This document shows positions 57,347 to 64,000 of a DNA stretch of 64,000 nucleotides, piece by piece. Numbering within the stretch: the stretch's first letter is position 1; each line of letters starts with the position of its first letter. The notes under the pieces were generated by a model. The model saw only the letters and a list, made by a program, of their open reading frames with translations, had not been told where the DNA came from and searched no databases. Source of the stretch: Acinetobacter sp. SAAs474. GTDB lineage: Bacteria > Pseudomonadota > Gammaproteobacteria > Pseudomonadales > Moraxellaceae. Position numbers and translations under genes: made by a program. The DNA is taken from the NCBI RefSeq assembly GCF_032823475.1, contig NZ_CP127915.1, forward strand, positions 2,046,001 to 2,110,000, given 5' to 3'.

Positions 57347-58042
57347 TTAACCAGCTCTATAGAACTGTCGACCAATTACCCTAAAGCTACTACCATTTAC
57401 ATCTGATATTACTTTATCTCGATATTTGGGATTTAAACTATGAAGAATTAGTTTTCCACCTTCTTCTTTAATTATTTGCTTCAGCATGGCTTCACCTTCA
57501 AAATAAACAGCATAGAATTCATTATCTTTAATTTCAGTATCTGATAAATCAATAGCGAACTCATCCTCATTACAAATATATGGCTCTTGAGAGTCACCTT
57601 TTGCAATTGCTAGTTTTACATTTTCAGGTTTGACACCGTATTTCTTAAAGAAACTAGGTGAAAAGTCCCGTACCCCAAGAACTTCATCAAAATGAAACTC
57701 AATAGATTCACCATTTCCACACGAAAATCTTATATTCACTAAGTCAATCCAAATTCTTTCATCTTCATTATTTTCACTTGAATTTATAGTAATTTTTGTT
57801 GATTTTTCAAGTAGATTTTTTAAATCTGCATCAACATCCGATGCTGTCTTCCCCGTTGATAACCAATAAGCATCAACATTTAACAGTGCAGCAATTTCAG
57901 GCAAAAATGCAGATTTTTGCGTTTTACCTGATTCTAGTGCTTGGTATGTTGGTTGTTTGATTCCAACAGCAGAAGCCACTTGCTCCTGCTTAAGTCCGGC
58001 TTTTAAGCGAGACTCTTTTAATCTCTGTCCCAAAGTCGTCAT
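57347..58042 (-). CDS. CI-like repressor with S24 peptidase domain
   Basis: A 231-residue lambda CI-like repressor. I start at 58042 (MTTLGQRLKESRLKAGLKQE); the frame is open further but contains no good site. An HTH_3 domain covers residues 5-60 (QEQVASAVGIKQPTYQALES). The C-terminal S24 domain has the nucleophile Ser151 (AKGDSQEP) and the general base Lys188 (AMLKQI). The likely self-cleavage bond is Cys108-Gly109 (RFSCGNGES), as in some UmuD-like proteins. RecA-stimulated self-cleavage would induce the prophage. Confidence 0.9.
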   Translation of the reverse strand: MTTLGQRLKESRLKAGLKQEQVASAVGIKQPTYQALESGKTQKSAFLPEIAALLNVDAYWLSTGKTASDVDADLKNLLEKSTKITINSSENNEDERIWIDLVNIRFSCGNGESIEFHFDEVLGVRDFSPSFFKKYGVKPENVKLAIAKGDSQEPYICNEDEFAIDLSDTEIKDNEFYAVYFEGEAMLKQIIKEEGGKLILHSLNPKYRDKVISDVNGSSFRVIGRQFYRAG

Positions 58043-58071
58043 GATCGCTCTCATTTCAAAGCAGCATCTTA

Positions 58072-58201
58072 ATAGCTGCAACTATAAAAATTAATAATAC
58101 ATTGTTTTTTCGGTCAATGTTTTATATTCGGAAACAACTAAATAATAAAAAATTATAGATATAACTTTACTAATTCATTGACATTTAATAGTTAAAACTA
58201 T
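58072..58201. promoter_or_regulatory. Right operator cluster (three 14-mers)
   Basis: ATAGTTAAAACTAT at 58188-58201 is the best site, with ATAGTT and AACTAT arms. Related sites are 58072-58085 (11 of 14) and 58155-58168 (11 of 14). They lie between the divergent repressor and Cro-like genes, as in lambda OR. Confidence 0.65.
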
Positions 58202-58206
58202 AAATT
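58178..58206 (+). promoter_or_regulatory. Rightward early promoter (PR)
   Basis: TTGACA (58178-58183) and TAAATT (58201-58206) are separated by 17 bases; the perfect operator site lies in the spacer. The Cro-like start is 30 bases further on. Confidence 0.78.
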
Positions 58207-58235
58207 ATGGACTTACATAATGGGAGTATAGCCAA

Positions 58236-58463
58236 ATGTCTGTAGAAAACTATCGTTTAGTCGTTAGTCACTTCGGTAATCAAGAGTTAACCGCTGAAGC
58301 ACTTGAGGTGAAACAGTCATCTGTTAATGCATGGGTGAAAGGAAAGTCGTGTATGCGCCCAAGAACAGCAGCACTAACACAGTCTTTAACAAATGGAAAA
58401 TTTAAAGCTGCCGAACTGTGTCCAGAGTTAAGAGAGTGCTTGGAATTAATAAACGCTCTATAG
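58236..58463 (+). CDS. Cro-like HTH protein (YdaS/Cro type)
   Basis: A 75-residue helix-turn-helix protein, the first gene of the rightward operon. The recognition segment is TAEALEVKQSSVNAWVKGKS, typical of Cro/YdaS-like proteins. GGGAG lies nine bases upstream of the ATG. It probably opposes the CI-like repressor at the shared operators. Confidence 0.82.
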   Translation: MSVENYRLVVSHFGNQELTAEALEVKQSSVNAWVKGKSCMRPRTAALTQSLTNGKFKAAELCPELRECLELINAL

Positions 58464-58472
58464 GAGATATTT

Positions 58473-58802
58473 ATGTCGAACCTAAATGTAAAGCTTGATG
58501 CGCAAGCATCTTTTAGATACCCATCAGATTGGGATGTAGTTATCAAAAGGAGTCCAGAGGACAAAGCAACATGGATTCGAGAGGCTGTCAGAAGAAGACT
58601 CATTGATGAAAATCTCATTTCAAATGATGTAGATCATTTTTCTCAAAAAATCTCATGTATGCAAAGGGATACATTGATTACATCGAATACCGAAAAGAAT
58701 TCAAGTGTATTCAAAATATTAATTAGTATTTTTAAGAAAGTACACCCGCAAAAAAAGACCGACGGCAATCGATCTTTTTCTGCTCACTCATCACAAGGAT
58801 AA
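58473..58802 (+). CDS. Small early phage protein of unknown function
   Basis: A 109-residue basic protein. The first 45 residues have SFRYPSDWDVVIKRSPEDKA followed by a helix (TWIREAVRRRLIDENLI), which may be a DNA- or protein-binding unit. No family is recognised. It lies ten bases after the Cro-like gene, with AGGAG ahead. A hairpin-like stretch (AAAAAAGACCGA ... TCGATCTTTTT) near its 3' end could be a weak terminator. Confidence 0.6.
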   Translation: MSNLNVKLDAQASFRYPSDWDVVIKRSPEDKATWIREAVRRRLIDENLISNDVDHFSQKISCMQRDTLITSNTEKNSSVFKILISIFKKVHPQKKTDGNRSFSAHSSQG

Positions 58803-58807
58803 GCAAA

Positions 58808-58969
58808 ATGAACAATCAAATATTAACAGAGATAGAAATTAATCGAAAGATCTATTTCTTTCAAAAAGCTATCGAACAGTATTTTGAAAACAATACGGCG
58901 CAAAACTCTCAAGCTGTAGAGAAAGCAAAACGCGAATTAGTTGAATTCGCAATGAAGGTGAGACTATGA
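58808..58969 (+). CDS. Very small phage protein (53 residues)
   Basis: A short gene reading MNNQILTEIEINRKIYFFQK and onward, helical and charged. AAGGA lies before its ATG, and its TGA overlaps the ATG of the replication gene (ATGA). Protein-like composition and coupling support it. Function unknown. Confidence 0.68.
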   Translation: MNNQILTEIEINRKIYFFQKAIEQYFENNTAQNSQAVEKAKRELVEFAMKVRL

Positions 58970-59928
58970 GTCTTGATGCTACAAACTGGGCTTGGCGTGT
59001 CGAGCTTAAGGAAAAACAAGGTGGAGCAAGAAAGGCGCTTAAGCGTCTTATCTTGCTTTCACTAGCAGATCGCGCTGGTGAAGACCATTGCTGTTATCCA
59101 AGCATGCAACGCTTGGAAAAAGACACAGGACTTGAGCGTAAAACAGTTTTAAAAATTATTTCTGAGCTATTGGACGATGATTTAATTGCTGATACTGGTG
59201 AGCGAAAAGGCGTAACCAAGCGTGTAAAAGTTTATAAATTGAAGGGTGTAAATGGCCGAGAAACAATGCCAGAAACGGCACAATTACAGGATAAAAATTT
59301 ATCTGAAATAGTACCAACATTGGAACAGTTCCAAAAACGGAATGGTTCCGTTAACGGCATGTTGAATAGTGCCAATAACGGTACTTTGAATAGTGCCGTT
59401 ATTGGCACACAGAATCTCCCAATAGAATCTACCAATGAATCTAAAAATAAAAAAACATGGCTTTGCCTAAAAAAACTTCGTGAAGAAATATTTTTTGCAG
59501 ATGCGAGCATCAATTTTGAAATCATCGTGAATTCTAATTGGCTTGAACGCGAAAGACGTGCATTTGAAATTTACAATGTTGAAAAACCAATGAGTGATGA
59601 ATTGATGATTTATCACTTCACCGACTGGTTACTCAACGCATATGCGAAATACGAAAAACAAGCCAGTGCAAAATTAAATACTGGCCACAATCAAAATTCT
59701 GGTGATCAAGTTAAACCAACTCAACTCTCTGAAAAACAAATCTACGCATTTGCTCAAAAACTTTCACATCATCCTGAATTCTCAGGCAAGTACAGCGAAC
59801 CAGGTGATTCTTACGAAAAACTGGCAGCAAAAATTGCATTGAAACTTTCAGATCCAGTACAGGCTAAAAAATGGGAATCGTATTTGAAGGAAGTGGGTTT
59901 TAACGGCGTACTGGAGGATGTTGCATGA
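58966..59928 (+). CDS. Phage replication-initiator-like protein (helix-turn-helix)
   Basis: A 320-residue protein. The N-terminal winged helix (LKRLILLSLADRAGEDHCCY; CYPSMQRLEKDTGLERKTVL) is of the kind found in phage O-like or primosomal replication proteins. A Gly/Asn-rich linker (GSVNGMLNSANNGTLNSAVI) follows, then a helical C-terminal domain (from about 165). The linker contains near-tandem repeats of G-x-LNSA. DNA replication of the prophage is the likely role, from position and domain. No helicase gene is seen beside it. Confidence 0.75.
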   Translation: MSLDATNWAWRVELKEKQGGARKALKRLILLSLADRAGEDHCCYPSMQRLEKDTGLERKTVLKIISELLDDDLIADTGERKGVTKRVKVYKLKGVNGRETMPETAQLQDKNLSEIVPTLEQFQKRNGSVNGMLNSANNGTLNSAVIGTQNLPIESTNESKNKKTWLCLKKLREEIFFADASINFEIIVNSNWLERERRAFEIYNVEKPMSDELMIYHFTDWLLNAYAKYEKQASAKLNTGHNQNSGDQVKPTQLSEKQIYAFAQKLSHHPEFSGKYSEPGDSYEKLAAKIALKLSDPVQAKKWESYLKEVGFNGVLEDVA

Positions 59929-60119
59929 AAAACAAATTAACTCTGACCACTCAACCGAATTGTGTTGTTCACAAGTTTCAGCGTCTAGGCTTCATGTGTT
60001 CAGAAACTAACGCCGTGTATGTGCTTGATCAACTTGGGTACCAGTTTTACATGCCGTTGGATGAAGCTATGCAGTGTGGTGAGGTGGAATATATCTGTGA
60101 TTTGGGGGAAGTAGCATGA
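59925..60119 (+). CDS. Small phage protein
   Basis: A 64-residue protein with NCVVHKFQRLGFMCSETNAV and a C-terminal acidic end. ATGA overlap with the replication gene, and its TGA overlaps the next ATG. Function unknown; it resembles small accessory proteins of phage replication operons. Confidence 0.65.
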   Translation: MKNKLTLTTQPNCVVHKFQRLGFMCSETNAVYVLDQLGYQFYMPLDEAMQCGEVEYICDLGEVA

Positions 60120-60400
60120 ACACTAGAACAAAACAGCAAAAGCAAAGTACATGTAAGCACTTTAAGAAATTCACATTTGATGATCAGTTGAATATTTTAC
60201 TTTTTGCTTGCTATGCAACAGAACCGTTTTCTATTCAGGATATTCAAGATGCTGTGATCGATGCACATAAAGCAACGATTCATAGTCAATTGCAGAATTT
60301 TGTTGAGCAACGTTACTTGGAAAAAATTGCTGATAACAAGTATCGGGCAACGTTGTATGCAAAAGACATTATGAACGTTAAGGGAGTGCTGATCGCATGA
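60116..60400 (+). CDS. Small phage protein, winged-helix-like
   Basis: A 94-residue protein with QNFVEQRYLEKIADNKYRAT after a predicted helical pair (FSIQDIQDAVIDAHKATIHS), a winged-helix-type pattern. The start overlaps the previous TGA (ATGA). Function unknown. Confidence 0.65.
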   Translation: MNTRTKQQKQSTCKHFKKFTFDDQLNILLFACYATEPFSIQDIQDAVIDAHKATIHSQLQNFVEQRYLEKIADNKYRATLYAKDIMNVKGVLIA

Positions 60401-60453
60401 CAATGTATGACGTTGAGGAAGAAGTGCTTTGTGGAGCAGGGATGGGAAGCTAA
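60397..60453 (+). CDS. Possible 18-residue coupling ORF
   Basis: ATG overlaps the previous stop (ATGA), encodes MTMYDVEEEVLCGAGMGS, and its TAA overlaps the next ATG (TAATG). It may only serve to keep ribosomes moving to the next gene, or be a truncated gene. Low confidence that the peptide matters. Confidence 0.35.
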   Translation: MTMYDVEEEVLCGAGMGS

Positions 60454-61025
60454 TGAAGATTGATTTAACAATTGAGCAAATGCGCCAGATTTTAGATGGT
60501 GCACCTAATGATGCAACGCATTCAAAAGTTTTACTTGGTTCTGTGGGTTACTACTTTAATTCATCAAACGATGAATCACATCAAGCTGGCTTATGGATAG
60601 ATGATGGTGATAATTCTTACTGGGGTCTTAGTTCATATCAAAACTGGGAATTACTTCTTGCTGATAATGGGTTTATTTCACTTGATGACCTTCGCACTGC
60701 TATTTTTGAAGAGGAAAAAAATACTTCTGATTTTGAAGAATACATTGTGGCGAAATATCCGAACAGATCAGCAAGGGTTTTAACTCATAGGCTTGAAGAT
60801 GTTGATGGCACTATGTTTTATGCATGTAAGGATGTTCAAGATCAGTTTGAAGTATGGACTCATCAACAGTCTAGAGTCGATGAGAAAGATAAGCAGATTG
60901 CGAAAGCTTTAGCGAAATGGAATTTAGCTAACTCAATTCTGAAAACTATGGATATGGTCATAGTTCCAGATGAGTTTCTTCAAAATCTGGATGAAGTAGA
61001 AGAAGCCTTGCGAGATGAATCATAG
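60453..61025 (+). CDS. Uncharacterised phage protein
   Basis: A 190-residue protein starting at 60453 (MKIDLTIEQMRQILDGAPND). It has GLWIDDGDNSYWGLSSYQNW, a region rich in Trp and Asp, followed by a helical C-terminal part with an acidic end. The start is coupled to the preceding ORF by TAATG. No family is recognised. Confidence 0.65.
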   Translation: MKIDLTIEQMRQILDGAPNDATHSKVLLGSVGYYFNSSNDESHQAGLWIDDGDNSYWGLSSYQNWELLLADNGFISLDDLRTAIFEEEKNTSDFEEYIVAKYPNRSARVLTHRLEDVDGTMFYACKDVQDQFEVWTHQQSRVDEKDKQIAKALAKWNLANSILKTMDMVIVPDEFLQNLDEVEEALRDES

Positions 61026-61028
61026 CAA

Positions 61029-61436
61029 ATGACAACCTACTCACTTGCTGAATACAAGAAATTAGTAAAAAACACACGGCGATTTAAACGCCGTGTAACT
61101 GTTTCAGGTCAGAAGACTCTCAATGAGTTTGAAGAAAAACTGGCACGAGAACTTAAGACATTAAATATCGAATTTGAGCGCGAGTTTAAATTTCATCAAA
61201 CAAGGAAATGGCGGGCTGATTTTTACCTCATTGGAAAAATGATTTTGGTTGAAGTCGAGGGTGGGATTTGGCTTGGTGGAAAAGGAAGGCATACGAGTGG
61301 TAAGGGCTATTTAGGTGATATGGAAAAGTATAACGCAGCTCAAGAGTTGGGTTATTCAGTAATACGGTTTAGTACAGCGCAAGTTAAGTCAGGTATGGCG
61401 ATTGGTCAGATTGAGAAGATGGTGAATGATGCGTAA
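61029..61436 (+). CDS. PD-(D/E)XK-type nuclease, possible resolvase
   Basis: A 135-residue protein. The core reads ERFKF..., with TRKWRADFYLIGKMILVEVE supplying Asp (ADF) and Glu (VEVE), and GKGRHTSGKGYLGDMEKYNA following; this is the pattern of phage Vsr/RusA-like or DUF559 nucleases. In lambdoid phages a Holliday junction resolvase or structure-specific nuclease often sits just before Q. The exact family is not certain. Confidence 0.72.
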   Translation: MTTYSLAEYKKLVKNTRRFKRRVTVSGQKTLNEFEEKLARELKTLNIEFEREFKFHQTRKWRADFYLIGKMILVEVEGGIWLGGKGRHTSGKGYLGDMEKYNAAQELGYSVIRFSTAQVKSGMAIGQIEKMVNDA

Positions 61437-61590
61437 GAAAAAACATAAATCATGGTTGTATGTGTTGATATTTATAATCTTTCTTGTTGTGGCTTTGACA
61501 TTAAAAATAATCAACACAATACAGGTCTGTAAAACACAAGATGTCTTCTGGGTAAGTGGTACGCAATATACGTGTGAATGGTTTAAGTGA
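61429..61590 (+). CDS. Small single-span membrane protein (53 residues)
   Basis: A short gene MRKKKHKSWLYVLIFIIFLV continuing into a charged tail with two cysteines. One transmembrane helix follows a basic start. It begins inside the end of the nuclease gene (the start could also be the adjacent ATG at 61426). Function unknown; inner-membrane association inferred. Confidence 0.6.
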   Translation: MRKKKHKSWLYVLIFIIFLVVALTLKIINTIQVCKTQDVFWVSGTQYTCEWFK

Positions 61591-61600
61591 GGGGAATAGG

Positions 61601-62089
61601 ATGAATGCAGCAGTGACGATTATGCAGGCAGTGGATTGGAAGAAGTACAGTTTTGAAGAATGGTGTCGCCAGCTTGGGGCTTGGATCAATGGTGATAATG
61701 AAACGATGGTCCGTATCGTAAAGACCATGCCAAGCAAGCGTATTACACAGGCACAGCGTGAAAAGCTTATGGCTATGTATATGAATGATGAAAAATTAAA
61801 AGATCGTTTGTGTGTTAAACGCCGTGGTACCTGTTGTGAACTGGATAGCAATGAAGCACGTGCAATTCAGCGTTTATTTCTAGATATTCAATTGATTGAT
61901 GATGAAATCTTACGAGACTGGATATCTACAATCTGGTCGCATCATGTACTAGGGAATTCATTGCGTGATATCTCTGCTAGTTGTGATACCTCTGTGAACC
62001 AAGTGCGACAAGATTTAAAGTGCGGAAAAGCATTTATTAAGAGCCGGTATTCATTTTTTAAGTTTGAGGAATTCAAAGAAACCACTTGA
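61601..62089 (+). CDS. Q-like late antitermination protein
   Basis: A 162-residue protein starting at 61601 (MNAAVTIMQAVDWKKYSFEE), with AGGGGAATAGG ahead; the frame is open 15 codons earlier. Its position after the nuclease and ahead of a terminator matches the Q gene of lambdoid phages. The C-terminal SLRDISASCDTSVNQVRQDL looks like a sigma-4-like helix-turn-helix. The terminator at 62155 would be a natural target region. Confidence 0.65.
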   Translation: MNAAVTIMQAVDWKKYSFEEWCRQLGAWINGDNETMVRIVKTMPSKRITQAQREKLMAMYMNDEKLKDRLCVKRRGTCCELDSNEARAIQRLFLDIQLIDDEILRDWISTIWSHHVLGNSLRDISASCDTSVNQVRQDLKCGKAFIKSRYSFFKFEEFKETT

Positions 62090-62154
62090 GTGTGCGCACA
62101 GGTTATGGCATATTTGTGATAACTTGGCGAATTTGTATTTAACCGCCGTGATTA

Positions 62155-62178
62155 AACCTCGCATTTGCGGGGTTTTTT
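62155..62178 (+). terminator. Terminator after the Q-like gene
   Basis: AACCTCGCA (62155-62163) and TGCGGGGTT (62166-62174) form a 9-bp stem (one G-T pair) with a 2-base loop, followed by T residues. It precedes the membrane cassette. Confidence 0.8.
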
Positions 62179-62295
62179 ATTGTTTGAAATAATGTGCCAT
62201 TGATCGGAATTCACAAAATAATTATAGAATTTTAAATAGTTATGTGAGATTAATTGGTTATATTCATTAAATGTATTATTATTTAATGAATATAC

Positions 62296-62721
62296 ATGGA
62301 CTGTCAGATTGTGACGAATAGTAACGAAACAATAGAAAAGCATAAAATTGCTGCTAGTATGAAGAGGTGGACTGATTGTAAGGATATTATATTTTTAATT
62401 ACTAAGCTTGGAACTGTTGTATGGTGTATCCATATTATTATGACCAATTTGGTGTTAATGGCAGACAAAAATCCGGAAGCAATTAGTTCTATAGCAACTG
62501 TTGTGCAAAGTTTGAGTATTAGTAATATTGTTCTATACATCGTTGCAGCAACTAGTGTTGGGTATGGTTATTTTGAAAGAAAGGGTAAGAAACGAGCTAT
62601 TGAAAAAATGGCAAGTTACCAATACCAGCTTGAAAAATTAGACCCTCATAGAGGTACCAGTGCCTTAACTAGTCAAGGTGATACACCAAAACCAAGCAAA
62701 AAAAAGAGGGGGACGAGATGA
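62296..62721 (+). CDS. Membrane protein A of a two-gene accessory cassette
   Basis: A 141-residue protein with two membrane segments (about residues 31-51 and 73-93: SISNIVLYIVAATSVGYGYF) and a C-terminal soluble tail (QLEKLDPHRGTSALTSQGDT). The tail pattern with a DPxR..SALT..GDT element is recalled from other phage or island-encoded membrane proteins, not verified. It overlaps the next gene by four bases (ATGA) and is flanked by terminators, so the two form a unit. The start has only a weak ribosome binding site. Confidence 0.65.
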   Translation: MDCQIVTNSNETIEKHKIAASMKRWTDCKDIIFLITKLGTVVWCIHIIMTNLVLMADKNPEAISSIATVVQSLSISNIVLYIVAATSVGYGYFERKGKKRAIEKMASYQYQLEKLDPHRGTSALTSQGDTPKPSKKKRGTR

Positions 62722-63314
62722 TTGAGATCGTTTTACTTGCTTTCAATATATTGCTTTTAATGTTGATATGGGAGTGTTTTTTTAAAAAAACACTATTAGA
62801 TACTCATAGAGATAAGCTTTTTGATTTGAGATGTGAGCTTAGAGCTGCATTTGCACAAAAAAATGCACTAAACTCTTCTGCTTATAAAGAGACTAGAGAT
62901 TTACTGAATGCTCAAATTGCTTTAACTGAGAATTTATCTTTTTTACAGTACATATTATGGAATAATTTCAGACGAAAAAATAAACTTAACCAAGTTGCTG
63001 ATGATGTTAAATACGAAGCAAAGTATCATATCTCAGATGCTGAATTGGATGAGGTTATTAAAAAGACTAGGGTGAGTGCATCTGATGTATGCGCAAGCTA
63101 TATGGTAACTAGTTCTTTATTGTTAACTCTTATTGTTTTTACTTTGTCTGTTATTATTGGTGTTTGTATGCTGTTTAAGCATTTTACATCTATTTTTAGC
63201 ATTACTATTGGTAAGGAAAGAATTTTAAAAATTTGGGAGAGAGCTATTCAAAAGCTTAACTTAACACAGGATATTGTTGAGGATGCTTCAATGCTTCTCA
63301 TAAAGAAAAGCTAG
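62718..63314 (+). CDS. Membrane protein B of a two-gene accessory cassette
   Basis: A 198-residue protein. An N-terminal membrane helix (residues 3-20, EIVLLAFNILLLMLIWECFF) is followed by a charged coiled region (THRDKLFDLRCELRAAFAQK) and a second membrane segment near 128-150. A soluble C-terminal helix ends it. It overlaps gene A by ATGA. It may be a superinfection-exclusion or defence-type membrane protein; the function is inferred only from location. Confidence 0.65.
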   Translation: MIEIVLLAFNILLLMLIWECFFKKTLLDTHRDKLFDLRCELRAAFAQKNALNSSAYKETRDLLNAQIALTENLSFLQYILWNNFRRKNKLNQVADDVKYEAKYHISDAELDEVIKKTRVSASDVCASYMVTSSLLLTLIVFTLSVIIGVCMLFKHFTSIFSITIGKERILKIWERAIQKLNLTQDIVEDASMLLIKKS

Positions 63315-63362
63315 TATTTAAAAAATTTCCCTGTCACTCGTTGGTATTTCAACTGGCACAAG

Positions 63363-63391
63363 ACCTCACCATTTGGTGGGGTTTTATTTTT
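63363..63391 (+). terminator. Terminator closing the membrane cassette
   Basis: ACCTCACCA (63363-63371) and TGGTGGGGT (63374-63382) form a 9-bp stem (one G-T pair) with a TT loop, followed by a long T-rich tract. It is built like the terminator at 62155. Confidence 0.85.
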
Positions 63392-63392
63392 A

Positions 63393-63536
63393 ATAAAGCC
63401 CACACTGGATGAGCTTTACTATTTGGAGTTTTTAGAGCTTGAGCTTGTTCAGGGTTTTATTGCTGAAGGAATAACTGATTACAGTATTATCTTTAGCATT
63501 AAGTGTCTTGAAAAAGAGTTATTCGGTAAATCTTAA
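63393..63536 (+). pseudogene. Start-less coding-like frame
   Basis: An open frame reads KPTLDELYYLEFLELELVQG and continues to a TAA at 63534-63536. No ATG is present; the codon before it is ATA at 63393, and an in-frame TTG lies at 63423. It looks protein-like and may be a decayed gene or use a non-standard start. It converges with the gene at 63533-63754. Confidence 0.35.
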
Positions 63537-63754
63537 TCTTTTAGAATATCCAAAATATTGGGATTGGTTGAAGAAACTGTTCTATAGCACTGTTTGTATA
63601 GTTTTAAAAAATATTCTCGAGTATTGGGTTTTAGATAATTCTCGCCAGTATGATTTTCCAATATTGAAATTTTTTCCATTAGATCAAAAGCAACTCTTTC
63701 TGCTGAATTATCTTTTATTTCAATTGGTCGTGTTATTTCGGTTTTATCTACCAC
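63533..63754 (-). CDS. Small phage protein in opposite orientation
   Basis: A 73-residue protein starting with GTG at 63752-63754 (MVDKTEITRPIEIKDNSAER), with GGTGGAG nine bases upstream. Composition is protein-like: acidic and helical. It lies on the minus strand inside the rightward region, which suggests a separately controlled accessory gene. The overlapping plus-strand frame is less convincing because this one has a good ribosome binding site. Function unknown. Confidence 0.6.
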   Translation of the reverse strand: MVDKTEITRPIEIKDNSAERVAFDLMEKISILENHTGENYLKPNTREYFLKLYKQCYRTVSSTNPNILDILKD

Positions 63755-63866
63755 TTTGTTTTCTCCACCCGATCTGTTGTAGGGACTGTGTCGGGTTCAC
63801 AGAGAATGAAGTGTTCGTAAAGTTACGTGAATTGTCTATTAAACATTATGGTAATTGAATTTTAAG

Positions 63867-63888
63867 ACCATCTTAGGGTGGTTTTTTA
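63867..63888 (+). terminator. Weak terminator before the last gene
   Basis: ACCATC (63867-63872) and GGTGGT (63877-63882) form a short stem with one G-T pair and a TTAG loop, followed by six T residues. Confidence 0.55.
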
Positions 63889-63899
63889 TTGGGTGAGAT

Positions 63900-64000
63900 A
63901 TGGAAACTAACCAATACAAACAACTCACCAAAAAATCAGAAATAAAAAGAAAACCCAGAACCAAACCACTACCTAAAGCTACTCAAAAATATTTAGAAGC
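63900..64000 (+). CDS. Phage gene, 5' part only
   Basis: The frame METNQYKQLTKKSEIKRKPR runs to the window end. GGTGAG lies ahead of the ATG. The sequence is highly basic, as in the N-terminus of phage HNH endonucleases or small terminase proteins. The identity is not recognisable from 33 codons. Confidence 0.5.
   Translation, partial: METNQYKQLTKKSEIKRKPRTKPLPKATQKYLE

Larger units (their letters stand above)
51150..64000. mobile_element. Left part of a lambdoid-type prophage
   Basis: From the integrase at 51242 to the right end of the window nearly all genes are phage-like: integrase, leftward recombination operon, CI/Cro switch with six operators, replication, nuclease and Q-like genes. 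The left boundary is placed between the yceI terminator and the integrase; attL cannot be fixed without the right end. Lysis, terminase and structural genes are not in view. Genes overlap or abut closely, unlike the host region. Confidence 0.93.

Noticed and set aside
63508..63858. 116-codon plus-strand frame at the right end
   Set aside because: It is antisense to a minus-strand gene with a good ribosome binding site and more protein-like composition; its own sequence is rich in Leu, Phe and Cys as expected of a shadow.

Overview
The window reads as a low-GC gammaproteobacterial chromosome, almost certainly Acinetobacter. The evidence is the housekeeping gene sequences, the isc cluster without a visible iscX, a BLUF protein with the residues of BlsA, and codon use rich in A/T. 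This is judged from recognised families only, without database searches. No rRNA, tRNA or CRISPR array was found.

1-51.1 kb is core chromosome. It begins with a partial cpoB, the signal recognition particle RNA (ffs), and recX-recA, followed by hslR and a HAD nucleotidase. A gene-poor, very AT-rich stretch (3.8-8.3 kb) follows, holding an outer-membrane protein, two unknown genes and a decayed TnpB-type (IS605 OrfB) fragment. Next come a CysQ-like phosphatase, a histidine phosphatase, metK with a structured leader, tkt, the BLUF photoreceptor, mfd, a HIT protein, and a membrane-bound class III adenylate cyclase. The complete iscRSUA-hscBA-fdx cluster is preceded by a near-consensus IscR site. 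After it come hupB-ppiD, a porin, metZ (with an overlapping leader ORF), ybaB-recR, rnd, ycgL, a MoxR/VWA pair, a tryptophan synthase beta gene with no other trp gene nearby, CBS, DUF2750 and Sel1-like proteins, ftsY, a nitroreductase, a second HIT protein and yceI.

From about 51.15 kb to the right end lies the left part of a lambdoid-type prophage. A tyrosine integrase sits at the junction. A leftward operon (57.1 to 52.3 kb) carries a Sak4-like recombination ATPase, a DnaQ-like exonuclease, an HNH endonuclease and small proteins. A CI-like S24 repressor and a Cro-like protein follow, with three operator-like 14-mers on each side of the repressor gene. The rightward operon encodes a replication-initiator-like protein, several small overlapping genes, a PD-(D/E)XK nuclease and a Q-like protein. 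After a terminator comes a two-gene membrane cassette of unknown function, then a second terminator. Lysis, packaging and structural genes lie beyond the window.

The most interesting items are the two-gene membrane cassette bracketed by terminators, the terminator-like hairpin immediately after the leftward prophage promoter, the six-operator switch, the structured metK leader, the metZ leader ORF, and the interleaved inverted repeats upstream of ftsY. Several short genes (47, 53 and 53 aa) are joined to their neighbours by overlapping start/stop codons.
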